Source of the DNA: Sphingobium lignivorans
GTDB lineage: Bacteria > Pseudomonadota > Alphaproteobacteria > Sphingomonadales > Sphingomonadaceae
Length of the DNA stretch: 64,000 nt
Direction of reading: 5' to 3'
NCBI RefSeq assembly: GCF_014203955.1
Contig: NZ_JACHKA010000001.1
Span: 2,883,001-2,947,000, forward strand
In this document: piece after piece, positions 17,858 through 26,533 of the stretch
Layout: each line of letters begins with the position of its first letter
How positions within the stretch are numbered: position 1 is the stretch's first letter
The notes under the pieces: model-generated
What the model was told of the DNA's origin: nothing
Seen by the model: only the letters and a program-made list of their open reading frames with translations
Database searches by the model: none
Program-made: the position numbers and the translations under genes

Positions 17858-19909
17858 TCAAAGATGTTCGTCAAACCAGTCCAGCACGCGCCGCTGGACG
17901 TCGAGCTGATGTTCGCGCTCGCGGATCCAGTGCGGCTCTCGCGGGTAGCTCACCATTCGCGCTTCCTTGCCCTGCAATCGCAGCCCCTGATAGAAAGCCA
18001 GTCCCTGGGTCAGCGGCACCCGTCGATCTTCCTGACCGTGCAGCACCAGCACCGGCCCCTGCGCCCGGTCGATCGCGCGAAGCGGCGAGACCGCGTCCAT
18101 TTTCGCAATACTGGCCGGCGACAGGCCATAATAGCCGGCGAACCAGTCCGGCGTGTCCGTCCCCAGCGACAGGTTGAACAGATCGGTGACGCCGGCCCCG
18201 ACGATCGCCGTCTTGAAGCGCGTATCGTGCGTGATCGCATAGGCGGACATGAACCCGCCATAGCTCCATCCCCCGATGCCGATCCGTGCCGGATCGGTCA
18301 CCTTGCGCGCGATCAGCATGTCGATGCCGTCGACGATATCCTGATAGTCGGCAATGCCCCAACCATCTTTCACACCGCGGCTGAACGCGCTGCCCTGCCC
18401 TTCCGAACCGCGCGGGTTCGGCAGCAGCACGGCATAGCCGCGCGCGGCGAGGATCTGCGCCCAGTCAGTCCAGCTGCCCTGCCACGACGCCGTCCATACG
18501 CCCTGCGGTCCACCATGGGGCTGCACCACCGTCTTGATCGGCACGTCCGGCTTCGCATCCGGCGGCGTGAATAATAGGCCATAGATCGGCTTGCCGTCAC
18601 GACTGCTGGACCAGCGGACCTTTTCGACCTTTGCAAGGCGCCAGTTGCGCATCTGCGGATTGATATCGGTCAGCCGGCGCAGCTTGCCCCGGCGAGAGAT
18701 CCAGGCGTCGGCCGGGCGATCGACCTGACTGCCGACGAACGCGATCGTACCATCGTCGGCGACGGAATAGTCGCGGATATGACCATCGAAATCGATCAAT
18801 GGGCTAAAGCGGCCGGTCGCGACATCGATCCGGGACACGATCGTGCGGTCGTGGACGATGGTCCGTGCCAGTATGGTCCCGTTCACACGCGACCAGTCCA
18901 GTCGCTTGAGCGTACCATCGAACGTTGCCCCCACTTCCCGCGTGGCACCGGTCGCGACATCCGCCACGAAACCGCGAATACCGATATTGCCCTGGTCCGG
19001 CGCGATGAAGACGATCCGCCGTCCATCGGGAGACCAACTCGCGGTGCCATAGACGCCCTTGAACACGGTGCGTTCGACCGTTCCGCTGGCGGCGTCGACC
19101 AACACCAAGTCCGATCGGTAGAAGAAGTCATTGAGACCGGCCGTCGCCGCGACGCGCAATGCAAGCTGCTTGCCGTCGGGCGACCAACTGAGATCGCTGG
19201 CATCCCGATCGGGAACCGCGATGCGGCGCAGGCCGCGCGAAGCAAGGTCGAGGATCCAGACACGGTTGAACTCGCGCGGGACATCGGCCTCAACCCAGTC
19301 GCGCTTCGCGGCACGATCGGCGCGCACCTGTGCCGTCAATGGATCCGGCGCGAGCAATGCGATGCTGTGCCCATCGGGCGACCAGCGGAAACTGCGGATG
19401 TCCCGGCCGATCGCCGTCAGCGGCTGCGCCTCCCCGCCTGACAGCGAGATCGTCCATAACTGCCGTGTCGGCTCGCCAGCGATGGGCTGATCCGGGCCGA
19501 ACGTGGCTGGGCGGAGATTGCGGTCTGCCTCCTCACGGACGCCCGGTTGCGGGCGGTTGGACAGAAAGGCGATCGTGCGCCCGTCGGGCGACCATTGCGG
19601 AGCGTCGTCAAGCGACGCGCTGACAGTCAAGGGCCGGGCCGGTGCGCTACCATCGGTCGGCACGATCCAGATTGCCGAATGGCTGTCGCGCTGGCCGATC
19701 CCGGGTCGCGTGACATAGAGCAGGTGCCGGCCGTCCGGCGAAATCTCCGCATCGGCAAGGTCTGTCAGATCGGCGATGTCAGCCGGCGTAATGACTCGAG
19801 CGACGGTTCGAGCTGTGACCCGATCGACGGATACCGCTGGACCGGCGGCACCCATGGCGACGGCCAGGCAGACGCCGATCATCCAGGAGTATGCCCGGCC
19901 GGCCCGCAT
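17858..19909 (-). CDS. S9-family prolyl oligopeptidase-like peptidase, exported
   Basis: The 683-residue serine peptidase has a signal peptide (SWMIGVCLAVAMGAAGPAVS), a WD40-like beta-propeller with repeated SPDG motifs (ISPDGRHLLYV, WSPDGRTIAFLSN, WSPDGHSIALLAP, WSPDGKQLALRV, WSPDGRRIVFIAP) and a C-terminal alpha/beta-hydrolase domain. The triad residues are Ser in GGWSYGGFMSAY, Asp in VLHGQEDRRVPLTQG and His in YPREPHWIRE. This resembles acylaminoacyl-peptidases and dipeptidyl peptidases. Its ATG shares one base with the stop of the upstream TBDR (TGATG), which is tight coupling. Sphingomonad lasso-peptide isopeptidases (AtxE type) also pair with TBDRs, so that is an alternative, but no lasso precursor or synthetase is seen here. 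Confidence 0.92.
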   Translation of the reverse strand: MRAGRAYSWMIGVCLAVAMGAAGPAVSVDRVTARTVARVITPADIADLTDLADAEISPDGRHLLYVTRPGIGQRDSHSAIWIVPTDGSAPARPLTVSASLDDAPQWSPDGRTIAFLSNRPQPGVREEADRNLRPATFGPDQPIAGEPTRQLWTISLSGGEAQPLTAIGRDIRSFRWSPDGHSIALLAPDPLTAQVRADRAAKRDWVEADVPREFNRVWILDLASRGLRRIAVPDRDASDLSWSPDGKQLALRVAATAGLNDFFYRSDLVLVDAASGTVERTVFKGVYGTASWSPDGRRIVFIAPDQGNIGIRGFVADVATGATREVGATFDGTLKRLDWSRVNGTILARTIVHDRTIVSRIDVATGRFSPLIDFDGHIRDYSVADDGTIAFVGSQVDRPADAWISRRGKLRRLTDINPQMRNWRLAKVEKVRWSSSRDGKPIYGLLFTPPDAKPDVPIKTVVQPHGGPQGVWTASWQGSWTDWAQILAARGYAVLLPNPRGSEGQGSAFSRGVKDGWGIADYQDIVDGIDMLIARKVTDPARIGIGGWSYGGFMSAYAITHDTRFKTAIVGAGVTDLFNLSLGTDTPDWFAGYYGLSPASIAKMDAVSPLRAIDRAQGPVLVLHGQEDRRVPLTQGLAFYQGLRLQGKEARMVSYPREPHWIREREHQLDVQRRVLDWFDEHL

Positions 19910-22611
19910 CACAGCGCCAGACGCGCGCCAACCGAGAGATAGCGGCCGATCACGTCATAATAGGGCGTGAAGGTCGAATGTTTTGGCGGATCCTTGTCGA
20001 ACAGATTGGTCACGCTGCCATAGATTTCGAACGCCCTGCTCTCCCCGATCCGCACCTTCTGGCTCAGCTGCAGATCAACATAGGTGAAGGCGGGGATAGC
20101 GTTGTCTCGAAGCGTGGTGCGCGTGCGGTCCCAATAGCCCGACGAGATGTAGCGCGCACGGACCAGCCCGCTGAAGCCGTCGCTGGCATAGCCGACCGTG
20201 GCGTTGACGCGAATGCGCGGCGTCCCTTCGGCGAAGGCGTATCCCTGCGTCCCGACATATTCGATCTTGGTGATACCGTCATTGACCGTGAAGCTGTTGA
20301 CCCACGTGCCGACGAGCCGCAGCTGGAAACGGCCATTGGCTGCATCGTTGAGCGACCGGATATAGCCGATCTCGACATCGACCCCGTCCGTTTTGAGCCG
20401 GGACAGGTTGAGCTGCGCGGAAGTGATGCTCTGGATCACGCCGGCGGCGTTACGGTCGATGAACCGGCACAAGTCCGCATTCCCCGCCTGGCAGCGATTG
20501 ACGATATTCTGCGCGCCAAGCGTGGTGATCACATCCTCGACCGAGATATTGAAATAGTCGATCGAGGCGGTCAGCCCCCGCACAGGCGCGGCGGTGATAC
20601 CGGCCGTCCAGGTATCGGCCAGTTCGGGCCGCAGGATCGTGCTGCCGCCGCCATAGATCAGCGTGCTCGAGGTGCCGAGCTGCGGATTGCGTGGGTCGAC
20701 GATGCCCGAGAACGAGACCGTGCGCGCGGTGAACAACTCGGCCAGGTTCGGCGCGCGAATGTCGCGCGACCGGGCGACACGACCGATCACGCCGGGAAGG
20801 AATTCGTTTGTAAGGCCGAGCTTCCACGACCAGAGCGAACCGGTAAGGCTGTAATCCGACACGCGCGCCGCACCGTTCAGCTCCAGCTTGCGCAGCAGCG
20901 GCAAATCGCGAACGACCGGCACCACGACCTCGCCGAACGCTTCCTTGACGTCGGTATTGCCGGAAAAGCCGGTAAAATAGAATGTGCTATAGGCGGCAGC
21001 CGCATCGAGCTCGCCGATCGTGGCGCGGGTCGAGACATTACGCCCCTCTGCACCGATCGCGATCGACACCGGGCCGGCAGGCAGCTCGAACGGCTCACCA
21101 CGCAACGTGACGCCATACGTGTCGAGCTTGTCGAGAATGTCGCTCCGCGGGGTGCCGGTGACGTAATCGATCGCAGCCTGGCTGGGCGCACCGACACCGA
21201 AGAGGTTGATCGGCACGCAGGCGCTGCCGGGGTTGGTCAGCGCGATGCGGCACACCGGCTGATTGGTCGCGGGGTTGATTACCGCGTCGACCGCATTGGC
21301 GAAGTTTTGCGTGATCAGGAAGCCCGGCGCGCGCAGGTTGTTTCGGTACTGCCCATGGCTGTAAAAGGCGGTGTAGCGCCAGTCGCCGCCTCCAAAACTG
21401 CCGTCGAGCGCGATCGACCCCTGGATGTTGCGCCGATCAACGTCGAGGTTGGCGAACGCGAAATCGCCGTTGAAGCGAGAGAGCAGGAAGCTTGTCTCGT
21501 TCGCGGCGGCAAGCTGGGTCTTGATCTCCTGCCGCAGAAACGCATTGTCGTTGCGGATCGTCAGATTGTCGCTGTGGCTGCCGAACCAGGCGTAGCTGTT
21601 GTAATAGCGGGAATAGCGCAGGTCCGCGCTCAGCTTCACATTGTCCGCCAGGTCGAACGATGCCTTGCCCATCACCGCATAGCGGCGCTGCGGCACGATC
21701 AGCACGCCCTGGTCGTCGTTCGACGGCCCTTCGCCCCCAATCATACTGCTACCGATGACCGTGCCGAGATTGGGTGTCCGCAAACTGCCGTCCGGGTTGA
21801 AGCCCAGACCGCGCAGGACGCCCGAATTGATATAGCCGCCGCGGAGGCGCGTCGAATAGCCGACATCAGGCGTCAGCGCGACGTTTCCGTTAGTCGACCA
21901 GCGACCCGTGTTCTCACGGTCGATGCGGCGCGGGATGCCACTATTATCTACATATTCCGCGCCGATCACGACATGCCCGCGACCATCGGCGAAGCTGGTG
22001 CCGAACTTGCCCTGAAACTGATATTGCTGTGCATCGCCGCGCGATGAGACGCCGGATTCCGCACCCAGACGCAAGCCTTCATAGCGCCCATCGGTGAGTA
22101 AATTGACCACGCCGCCGACCGCATCGGAGCCCCACGCCGCAGATGCGCCGCCGGTCACGACATCGACCTTGTCGATCATGATCGACGGCACCGTATTCAA
22201 GTCCGAACTGACCAGCCGCCGGCCGTCAAGCAGCAGCAAAGACCGCTTGTCGCCCAGTCCACGGATGTTGATGGGAAACCGCCCCGCCCCGACATTGGAG
22301 CTGGACGTCACCGGCGATTCCGCAGCCTTGAACTGCGGTAGATCGGCCAGCGCCGCCCCCACATTGGCGCGAGGAACCACTTGCAATTCCTCCTGCGTAA
22401 CGCGCAGCAGCGGCGTAGGCGATTCATAGCCCGGACGATCGACGCGCGAACCGGTGACGACGATGTCGGCAGCGCGAGCGCTTTGCACTGCCTCATCAGT
22501 CGAAGCCGATTGGGCCATGGCCGACGCGGGCACCAAGCCCATTAGCAAGGCGAGCGAGCATCCACCCAGCAGCTTAACCCTACCCGGCGTCCGCAATGCA
22601 TTCTTTAACAT
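19909..22611 (-). CDS. TonB-dependent receptor (peptidase operon)
   Basis: This 900-residue outer-membrane receptor has a signal peptide (LLGGCSLALLMGLVPASAMA), a TonB box-like ADIVVTGSR at about residue 48, a plug ending in VDVVTGGASAAWGSDAVGGV, and a barrel whose last strands end YDVIGRYLSVGARLAL. There is no STN domain, so it does not signal through FecR. GAGGGGG precedes ATG 22611. It heads an operon with the S9 peptidase (1-nt overlap) and amidase. This points to import of a peptide-like or amide compound that the two periplasmic hydrolases then cut. It belongs to the same receptor subgroup as those at 38824 and 60157 (shared TGGASAxWGSDAVxGV). Confidence 0.93.
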   Translation of the reverse strand: MLKNALRTPGRVKLLGGCSLALLMGLVPASAMAQSASTDEAVQSARAADIVVTGSRVDRPGYESPTPLLRVTQEELQVVPRANVGAALADLPQFKAAESPVTSSSNVGAGRFPINIRGLGDKRSLLLLDGRRLVSSDLNTVPSIMIDKVDVVTGGASAAWGSDAVGGVVNLLTDGRYEGLRLGAESGVSSRGDAQQYQFQGKFGTSFADGRGHVVIGAEYVDNSGIPRRIDRENTGRWSTNGNVALTPDVGYSTRLRGGYINSGVLRGLGFNPDGSLRTPNLGTVIGSSMIGGEGPSNDDQGVLIVPQRRYAVMGKASFDLADNVKLSADLRYSRYYNSYAWFGSHSDNLTIRNDNAFLRQEIKTQLAAANETSFLLSRFNGDFAFANLDVDRRNIQGSIALDGSFGGGDWRYTAFYSHGQYRNNLRAPGFLITQNFANAVDAVINPATNQPVCRIALTNPGSACVPINLFGVGAPSQAAIDYVTGTPRSDILDKLDTYGVTLRGEPFELPAGPVSIAIGAEGRNVSTRATIGELDAAAAYSTFYFTGFSGNTDVKEAFGEVVVPVVRDLPLLRKLELNGAARVSDYSLTGSLWSWKLGLTNEFLPGVIGRVARSRDIRAPNLAELFTARTVSFSGIVDPRNPQLGTSSTLIYGGGSTILRPELADTWTAGITAAPVRGLTASIDYFNISVEDVITTLGAQNIVNRCQAGNADLCRFIDRNAAGVIQSITSAQLNLSRLKTDGVDVEIGYIRSLNDAANGRFQLRLVGTWVNSFTVNDGITKIEYVGTQGYAFAEGTPRIRVNATVGYASDGFSGLVRARYISSGYWDRTRTTLRDNAIPAFTYVDLQLSQKVRIGESRAFEIYGSVTNLFDKDPPKHSTFTPYYDVIGRYLSVGARLAL

Positions 22612-22701
22612 TCAATCCCCCTCTGCTCACCGATCGGCTGCTCGAAAGACCACACCCGCCCAGTCAGACCGTCACCAACAAGGTTCTAATAGTGTGACTT
22701 T

Positions 22702-22737
22702 CGTCATTTCAATGTAAGTTGATTACAATCAATGACG
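22702..22737. promoter_or_regulatory. nested palindrome upstream of TBDR-peptidase operon
   Basis: CGTCATT (22702-22708) and AATGACG (22731-22737) form an inverted repeat. Inside it lies a second perfect dyad, TTGATT-AC-AATCAA (22719-22732). The site is about 90-125 bp upstream of the TBDR start in an AT-rich pocket, as expected for a regulator-binding site. No regulator gene adjoins the operon. The remaining space to 22948 shows no gene. Confidence 0.4.
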
Positions 22738-22948
22738 GAAACGCGATACAATTCGACAACGATGTCAGCCAAATCGTCAATTCCAGTAAGTTGCAGCCGC
22801 AGTTGGTTGGCGATCGAGGGCGCCAATTAAACATCCAATTTTTCCTTGTGCCGAGGGTCCAATGGCAAGAGGGGCGCCGGTGGCTCAGAGGGCTCTTACC
22901 CGACTGCGTCGCCCTTCCTGCGCGCGGCAACCATCGACGACCTGCCGG

Positions 22949-23079
22949 GCTATGGTCAGGACCCGTTGATCAAGCCAGAAGATGACGGTGGCAGCGAGGG
23001 CGATGGCAGAGAAGAAGGCAGTGGGACACCTGTCGTAGCGAGTGGCGACCCGCCGCCAGTCCTTCACGCGGAGCCGTAA
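22949..23079 (-). mobile_element. IS5-family transposase C-terminal relic
   Basis: The minus strand encodes a C-terminal transposase piece (VKDWRRVATRYDRCPTAFFS, then AIALAATVIFWLDQ), about 40 residues. The usual stop after the final Gln is lost. The outer end GGTCAGGACC resembles the terminal repeat of the IS5-family element at 11514. Everything upstream of the KDWRR stretch is gone, and the relic abuts the 3' end of mesD. Confidence 0.65.
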
Positions 23080-23080
23080 C

Positions 23081-24112
23081 TTAGGAGGCCGCGAGTTCTT
23101 TTCGGACAATGCCCGCGCCAGCGCTCAGAGCGTTGAGCTTGCCCCTTGCCACGCGACGGGAAAGAGGCGCCATGCCGCAGTTGGTCGAAGGATAAAGCTT
23201 GTCGGCATCGACAAATTGGAGGGCCTTCCGCAGGGTATCGGCGACGTCCTCCGGCGTCTCTATGGTGTCGGTTGCCACATCAATGGCTCCCACCATGACT
23301 TTTTTGCCTCGAATGAGTTCGATCAAGTCCAGCGGCACACGAGAATTGTGGCACTCCAGGGAGATGATATCGATCCTGGATTTCTGCAGTTTGGGGAAGG
23401 CTTCCTCATATTGCCGCCACTCCAAGCCCAGGCTCTTCTTCCAATCAGTGTTGGCCTTGATGCCGTACCCATAGCAGATGTGTACGGCAGTTTCGCATCG
23501 AAGCCCTTCCATCGCCTTTTCCAACGTGGCGACTCCCCAATCGTTCACCTCATCGAAGAAGACGTTGAATGCGGGTTCGTCGAACTGAATGATGTCGATG
23601 CCAGCTGCCTCCAGTTCTCTGGCTTCCTGATTAAGGAGCTTGGCGAATTCCTGGGCCAGTTTCTCACGGCTTTTATAATGGTCATCGTACAGCGTATCGA
23701 TCATGGTCATGGGGCCCGGCAGCGCCCATTTGATCGGCCGATCAGTCTGCTGACGCAGAAACTTCGCGTCCTCGACAAAGACCGGCTTCGGGCGCTCGAC
23801 GGTGCCCACGACTGTCGGGACGCTCGCATCATAGCGATCGCGAATCCGAACAGTCTCGCGTTTCTCGAAATCAACGCCGCTGAGTTGCTCGATGAAGGTC
23901 GTGACGAAATGCTGGCGCGTCTGCTCGCCATCGCTGACAATATCGATGCCCGCCTCAAGCTGATCTGCCAGCGACAGGCGCAACGCATCCTGCTTGCCTT
24001 CGACCAATTCGTCGTCCTGCAATCTCCAGGGGGACCAAAGTGTCTCGGGCTGCGCAAGCCAGGAGGGCTTTGGCAAGCTGCCAGCCGTCGAAGTCGGCAA
24101 TAGTGCTTTCAT
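23081..24112 (-). CDS. mesD: core methionine synthase MesD (MetE C-terminal-type)
   Basis: The 343-residue protein corresponds to the zinc-binding catalytic half of cobalamin-independent methionine synthase; the N-terminal folate-binding half of MetE (about 750 residues in total) is missing. Zinc ligands are visible in AVHICYGYG (His, Cys), ISLECHNS (Glu) and PSTNCGMAPL (Cys). The start STAGSLPKPSWL is typical of the core family. The neighbour 15 bp upstream is a DUF1852 protein. Core MetE proteins encoded beside DUF1852 are the MesD class, which makes methionine from homocysteine without methyl-folate and needs MesX and oxygen. The assignment follows from family plus neighbourhood; the methyl donor is not known. 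AAGG stands 10 nt before ATG 24112. Confidence 0.88.
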   Translation of the reverse strand: MKALLPTSTAGSLPKPSWLAQPETLWSPWRLQDDELVEGKQDALRLSLADQLEAGIDIVSDGEQTRQHFVTTFIEQLSGVDFEKRETVRIRDRYDASVPTVVGTVERPKPVFVEDAKFLRQQTDRPIKWALPGPMTMIDTLYDDHYKSREKLAQEFAKLLNQEARELEAAGIDIIQFDEPAFNVFFDEVNDWGVATLEKAMEGLRCETAVHICYGYGIKANTDWKKSLGLEWRQYEEAFPKLQKSRIDIISLECHNSRVPLDLIELIRGKKVMVGAIDVATDTIETPEDVADTLRKALQFVDADKLYPSTNCGMAPLSRRVARGKLNALSAGAGIVRKELAAS

Positions 24113-24127
24113 ACATGGATGACCTTG

Positions 24128-25114
24128 TTAAGCAGCCAGATTAGCGCACAGTCTGTCCAGAATGGCCTGATATGGTTTGATGAAGTGCTCCTGAGCAAAC
24201 TTGCCTTGCTCGACCGCCAGCCTGCTACGCTCTTCCCGATCATAATTGATTCGAGTGAGCGAATAGTCCTGATATTTGAGGCTCGGCTTATACATCTCCG
24301 CCGCCACGGAGTTGGCGTTGTATATCTCCGGACGATAGATTTTCTGGAAAGTTTCCATCGTGCTGATCGTGCTGGCAAGCTCGAGATTGGTGTAATCGCT
24401 AAGCAAATCGCTGATATGATAGAGGGCGAAAGGCGCGACACTGTGTCTGGGCATGAAATAGCGAACCTTCATGCCCATCTTCGCGAAGTAATCATCCGTC
24501 GCAGAAAATTCGTCGTTCCGATATTCCAAACCCAGCAAGGGATGCTCGTTTCCGGTGCGATAGTAGGTCTTGCTGCTCGACACGCTCAGGCAGATGACCG
24601 GCAGCTTTCTGAAATTGTCCCTGTAAGCCTCTGAACTCAGGAACAGCTTGAACAAGTTTCCATGCAGGTCGCCGAACCCCTCCGGCGGACCGGAATTCGC
24701 GTGCTTCTTGCTGTGTTCCAGCAGGAGCACACTGAAATCATAGTCCCGGACATAGGATGAGAAGTTGTTCCCGACGATCCCGTCGATGCGCTCGCCGGTC
24801 CTTTTGTCGACGATCGTTGTGTGAAGAATCTCGATCAGCGGGAAGAAATCTTTGCTTCCGGAGGCGCTGATATCGATCTCGACCGTGATGATCTCAAGCT
24901 CGACCGAATAGCGATCGCCTGTGGGATTGTCCCAATGCGCAAGGGAATTGAACCGGTTGTCGATCATCCGCAGGGTGTTGCGCAAATTCTCCTGACGACC
25001 CTCCCCCCTTGCCAGATTGGCGAAATTGGTGGTCACACGCGTATTTTCGGCAGGGCGATAATCCTCGTTGAAGGGCGTGCGCTGTATGGAGAATGCAAAG
25101 GCGCTGTGGGTCAT
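24128..25114 (-). CDS. mesX: MesX (DUF1852), partner of core methionine synthase
   Basis: The 328-residue protein is a DUF1852 member, recognised by FAFSIQRTPFNEDYRPAENT, RVTTNFANLARGEGRQENLR and MIDNRFNSLAHWDNPTGDRY near the N-terminus. MesX proteins accompany MesD and are required for its oxygen-dependent methionine synthesis. The chemistry is unknown; one idea is that MesX oxidises a compound to release the methyl group. ATG 25114 has AGGA 9 nt upstream and starts where family members do. An alternative ATG at 25171 overlaps the stop of the upstream regulator (ATGA) and would add 19 residues. It sits between the ArsR-methyltransferase regulator and mesD in one operon. Confidence 0.88.
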   Translation of the reverse strand: MTHSAFAFSIQRTPFNEDYRPAENTRVTTNFANLARGEGRQENLRNTLRMIDNRFNSLAHWDNPTGDRYSVELEIITVEIDISASGSKDFFPLIEILHTTIVDKRTGERIDGIVGNNFSSYVRDYDFSVLLLEHSKKHANSGPPEGFGDLHGNLFKLFLSSEAYRDNFRKLPVICLSVSSSKTYYRTGNEHPLLGLEYRNDEFSATDDYFAKMGMKVRYFMPRHSVAPFALYHISDLLSDYTNLELASTISTMETFQKIYRPEIYNANSVAAEMYKPSLKYQDYSLTRINYDREERSRLAVEQGKFAQEHFIKPYQAILDRLCANLAA

Positions 25115-25167
25115 GGCCGAATATCCTGGTTTCTGGGATGGGCTCTGGCTGAAGGGGACATGGAAGG

Positions 25168-26127
25168 TCATGCTGGAACGGCCCGCAGATGGGCGGAGCG
25201 AGGCTCTGCCGACCAGATCGTCACGGTAAGCGTGCCGCCGGCGAGATGGTCGACCACCCTGCCCTTCAGAGTCGCCGCCTTCATGAAGTCGAGAACCTCA
25301 TCATCTCCAAAACCGAGCCGCGCATGGGCATGTTCGCGGCGCAGTTCCTCGCGATCATGCGGCGCGACGTCGATGACGATCAGCTTCCCGGTCGGCTTCA
25401 GAATCCGTGCGGATTCGGCGATGACCGCGGCCGGCCGCTGCGCATAGTGCAGGACCTGGTGGAGGACGACCGTATCCGCCGAGCCGGAAGGCAGATCGAG
25501 GGCGTTCATGTCGCCTTGGCGCAGCTCGGCATTGGTGACGCCCGCCTGCAACAGCTTCGCCCGGCCAAAGCGCAGCATCTCGGGTGATCGGTCGATGCCG
25601 ATCATGGAGTCAGCACGACCAGCAAGAAGATGAACCATCGTGCCGGTCCCGGTTCCGATATCGACAAGCGTGCCCACATGATGATCACCGATTGCCAGCA
25701 GGATCGCCTCGTCGACATCCTCTGTAGGAACATGGAGCGCGCGGAGCCGGTCCCACTCCGCGGCGTGCGCAGCAAAATAGGCGGCCGCTTCGGCTGAGCG
25801 ATCCGCGTTGATCGCTTTGAGCCGGGTCGCATCTGCCGCAAGCCAGGGATTTCGGCCATGCACCTCCGCCCAGCGATCGAGCAATGCGAAGACAGGGTCG
25901 ACGAGCGAAGCCGCGCCAAGCCTGAGGAAAACCCAGTTTCCCTCCTTGCGCCGGCCAACCAGACCGCAGTCGATCAGCATTTTGAGGTGCTTGGAAACCG
26001 TGGGCTGCCCCTGAGCGAGCGTGTGAGCGAGTTCTCCCACGGACAGCTCCATCTCCTGAAGCAGATAGAGGATTCTGATGCGGACAGGATCCGCCAGAGC
26101 CTGGAGCATGAGGACATCTCGATTCAT
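25168..26127 (-). CDS. ArsR regulator fused to SAM-methyltransferase domain
   Basis: The 319-residue protein has an N-terminal ArsR HTH (LQALADPVRIRILYLLQEME, HTLAQGQPTVSKHLKMLIDC). A class I methyltransferase domain follows, with a complete SAM pocket (TLVDIGTGTGTMVHLLAG, IGIDRSPEMLRFGR, GDMNALDLPSGSADTVVLHQ). In Alphaproteobacteria such fusions commonly sit beside methionine-cycle genes and are thought to sense SAM or SAH. The gene heads the operon containing mesX and mesD, with a 4-nt or small-gap junction, so it probably represses methionine synthesis when SAM is plentiful. A dyad directly upstream at 26135-26156 is the likely operator. Confidence 0.9.
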   Translation of the reverse strand: MNRDVLMLQALADPVRIRILYLLQEMELSVGELAHTLAQGQPTVSKHLKMLIDCGLVGRRKEGNWVFLRLGAASLVDPVFALLDRWAEVHGRNPWLAADATRLKAINADRSAEAAAYFAAHAAEWDRLRALHVPTEDVDEAILLAIGDHHVGTLVDIGTGTGTMVHLLAGRADSMIGIDRSPEMLRFGRAKLLQAGVTNAELRQGDMNALDLPSGSADTVVLHQVLHYAQRPAAVIAESARILKPTGKLIVIDVAPHDREELRREHAHARLGFGDDEVLDFMKAATLKGRVVDHLAGGTLTVTIWSAEPRSAHLRAVPA

Positions 26128-26134
26128 ACATGTC

Positions 26135-26156
26135 TATATGCCAATATAGGAATATA
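26135..26156. promoter_or_regulatory. putative operator of the methionine operon
   Basis: TATATGCC and GGAATATA form inverted half-sites with one mismatch and 6 bp between (AATATA), starting 8 bp upstream of the ArsR-methyltransferase ATG. The AT-rich dyad stands out from the GC-rich surroundings and would block transcription when bound, which fits autoregulation. Confidence 0.5.
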
Positions 26157-26533
26157 TCGTCAACGCACTTCTCTCCGGCACGCTGATGCGCACAACCCGG
26201 AGGCGTGAACGAACCTGACAGCCTCAGAAGCTCAAAACCCGGGTCTCAGGCCCAGAAACCAAGGTAGCGCGAAGCACGCTACAATGAGGCAGCATCAGGC
26301 GCTCATTCGGAGCGCTGCAGCGTTACAGCCAGGTCCGGGACCAGAGGCGATAAAAACGGTCGGCTATCGTGGCGCGACCCCACCTGCCTGACGGCACCAG
26401 CGTCAAACGAGACCGGGCAATCGATCAGGAAAAGCGGCAAGGCGCCACCTGCCGTTTCGCTTCTCGACAACGCCAGCTCCTGTGATTAGTTTTCGTGGAA
26501 CGTCCCGCGATTTTTCCAACGATGGAGGGCGGC
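26157..26533. other. divergent intergenic region with two small hairpins
   Basis: The 377-bp space between two divergent genes holds GTAGCG...CGCTAC (26264-26282, loop 7) and, about 20 bp further on, GCGCTC...GAGCGC (loop 5). Neither has a T-run, so they are not standard terminators. I looked for a SAM riboswitch on the minus strand and saw none that I could support. Confidence 0.4.

Noticed and set aside
19891..22047. 718-codon open frame on the plus strand
   Set aside because: Shadow of the TBDR gene on the other strand; rich in Arg, Asp and Glu as expected for antisense of a GC-rich receptor gene.
22612..23080. Lasso-peptide precursor near the S9 peptidase operon
   Set aside because: No short ORF with a leader and a Gly-start core is visible; the interval holds a promoter dyad and an IS relic.
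26128..26533. SAM riboswitch before the methionine operon
   Set aside because: The two hairpins seen do not assemble into a known SAM-riboswitch layout that I can recognise by eye; a covariance-model search would be decisive.
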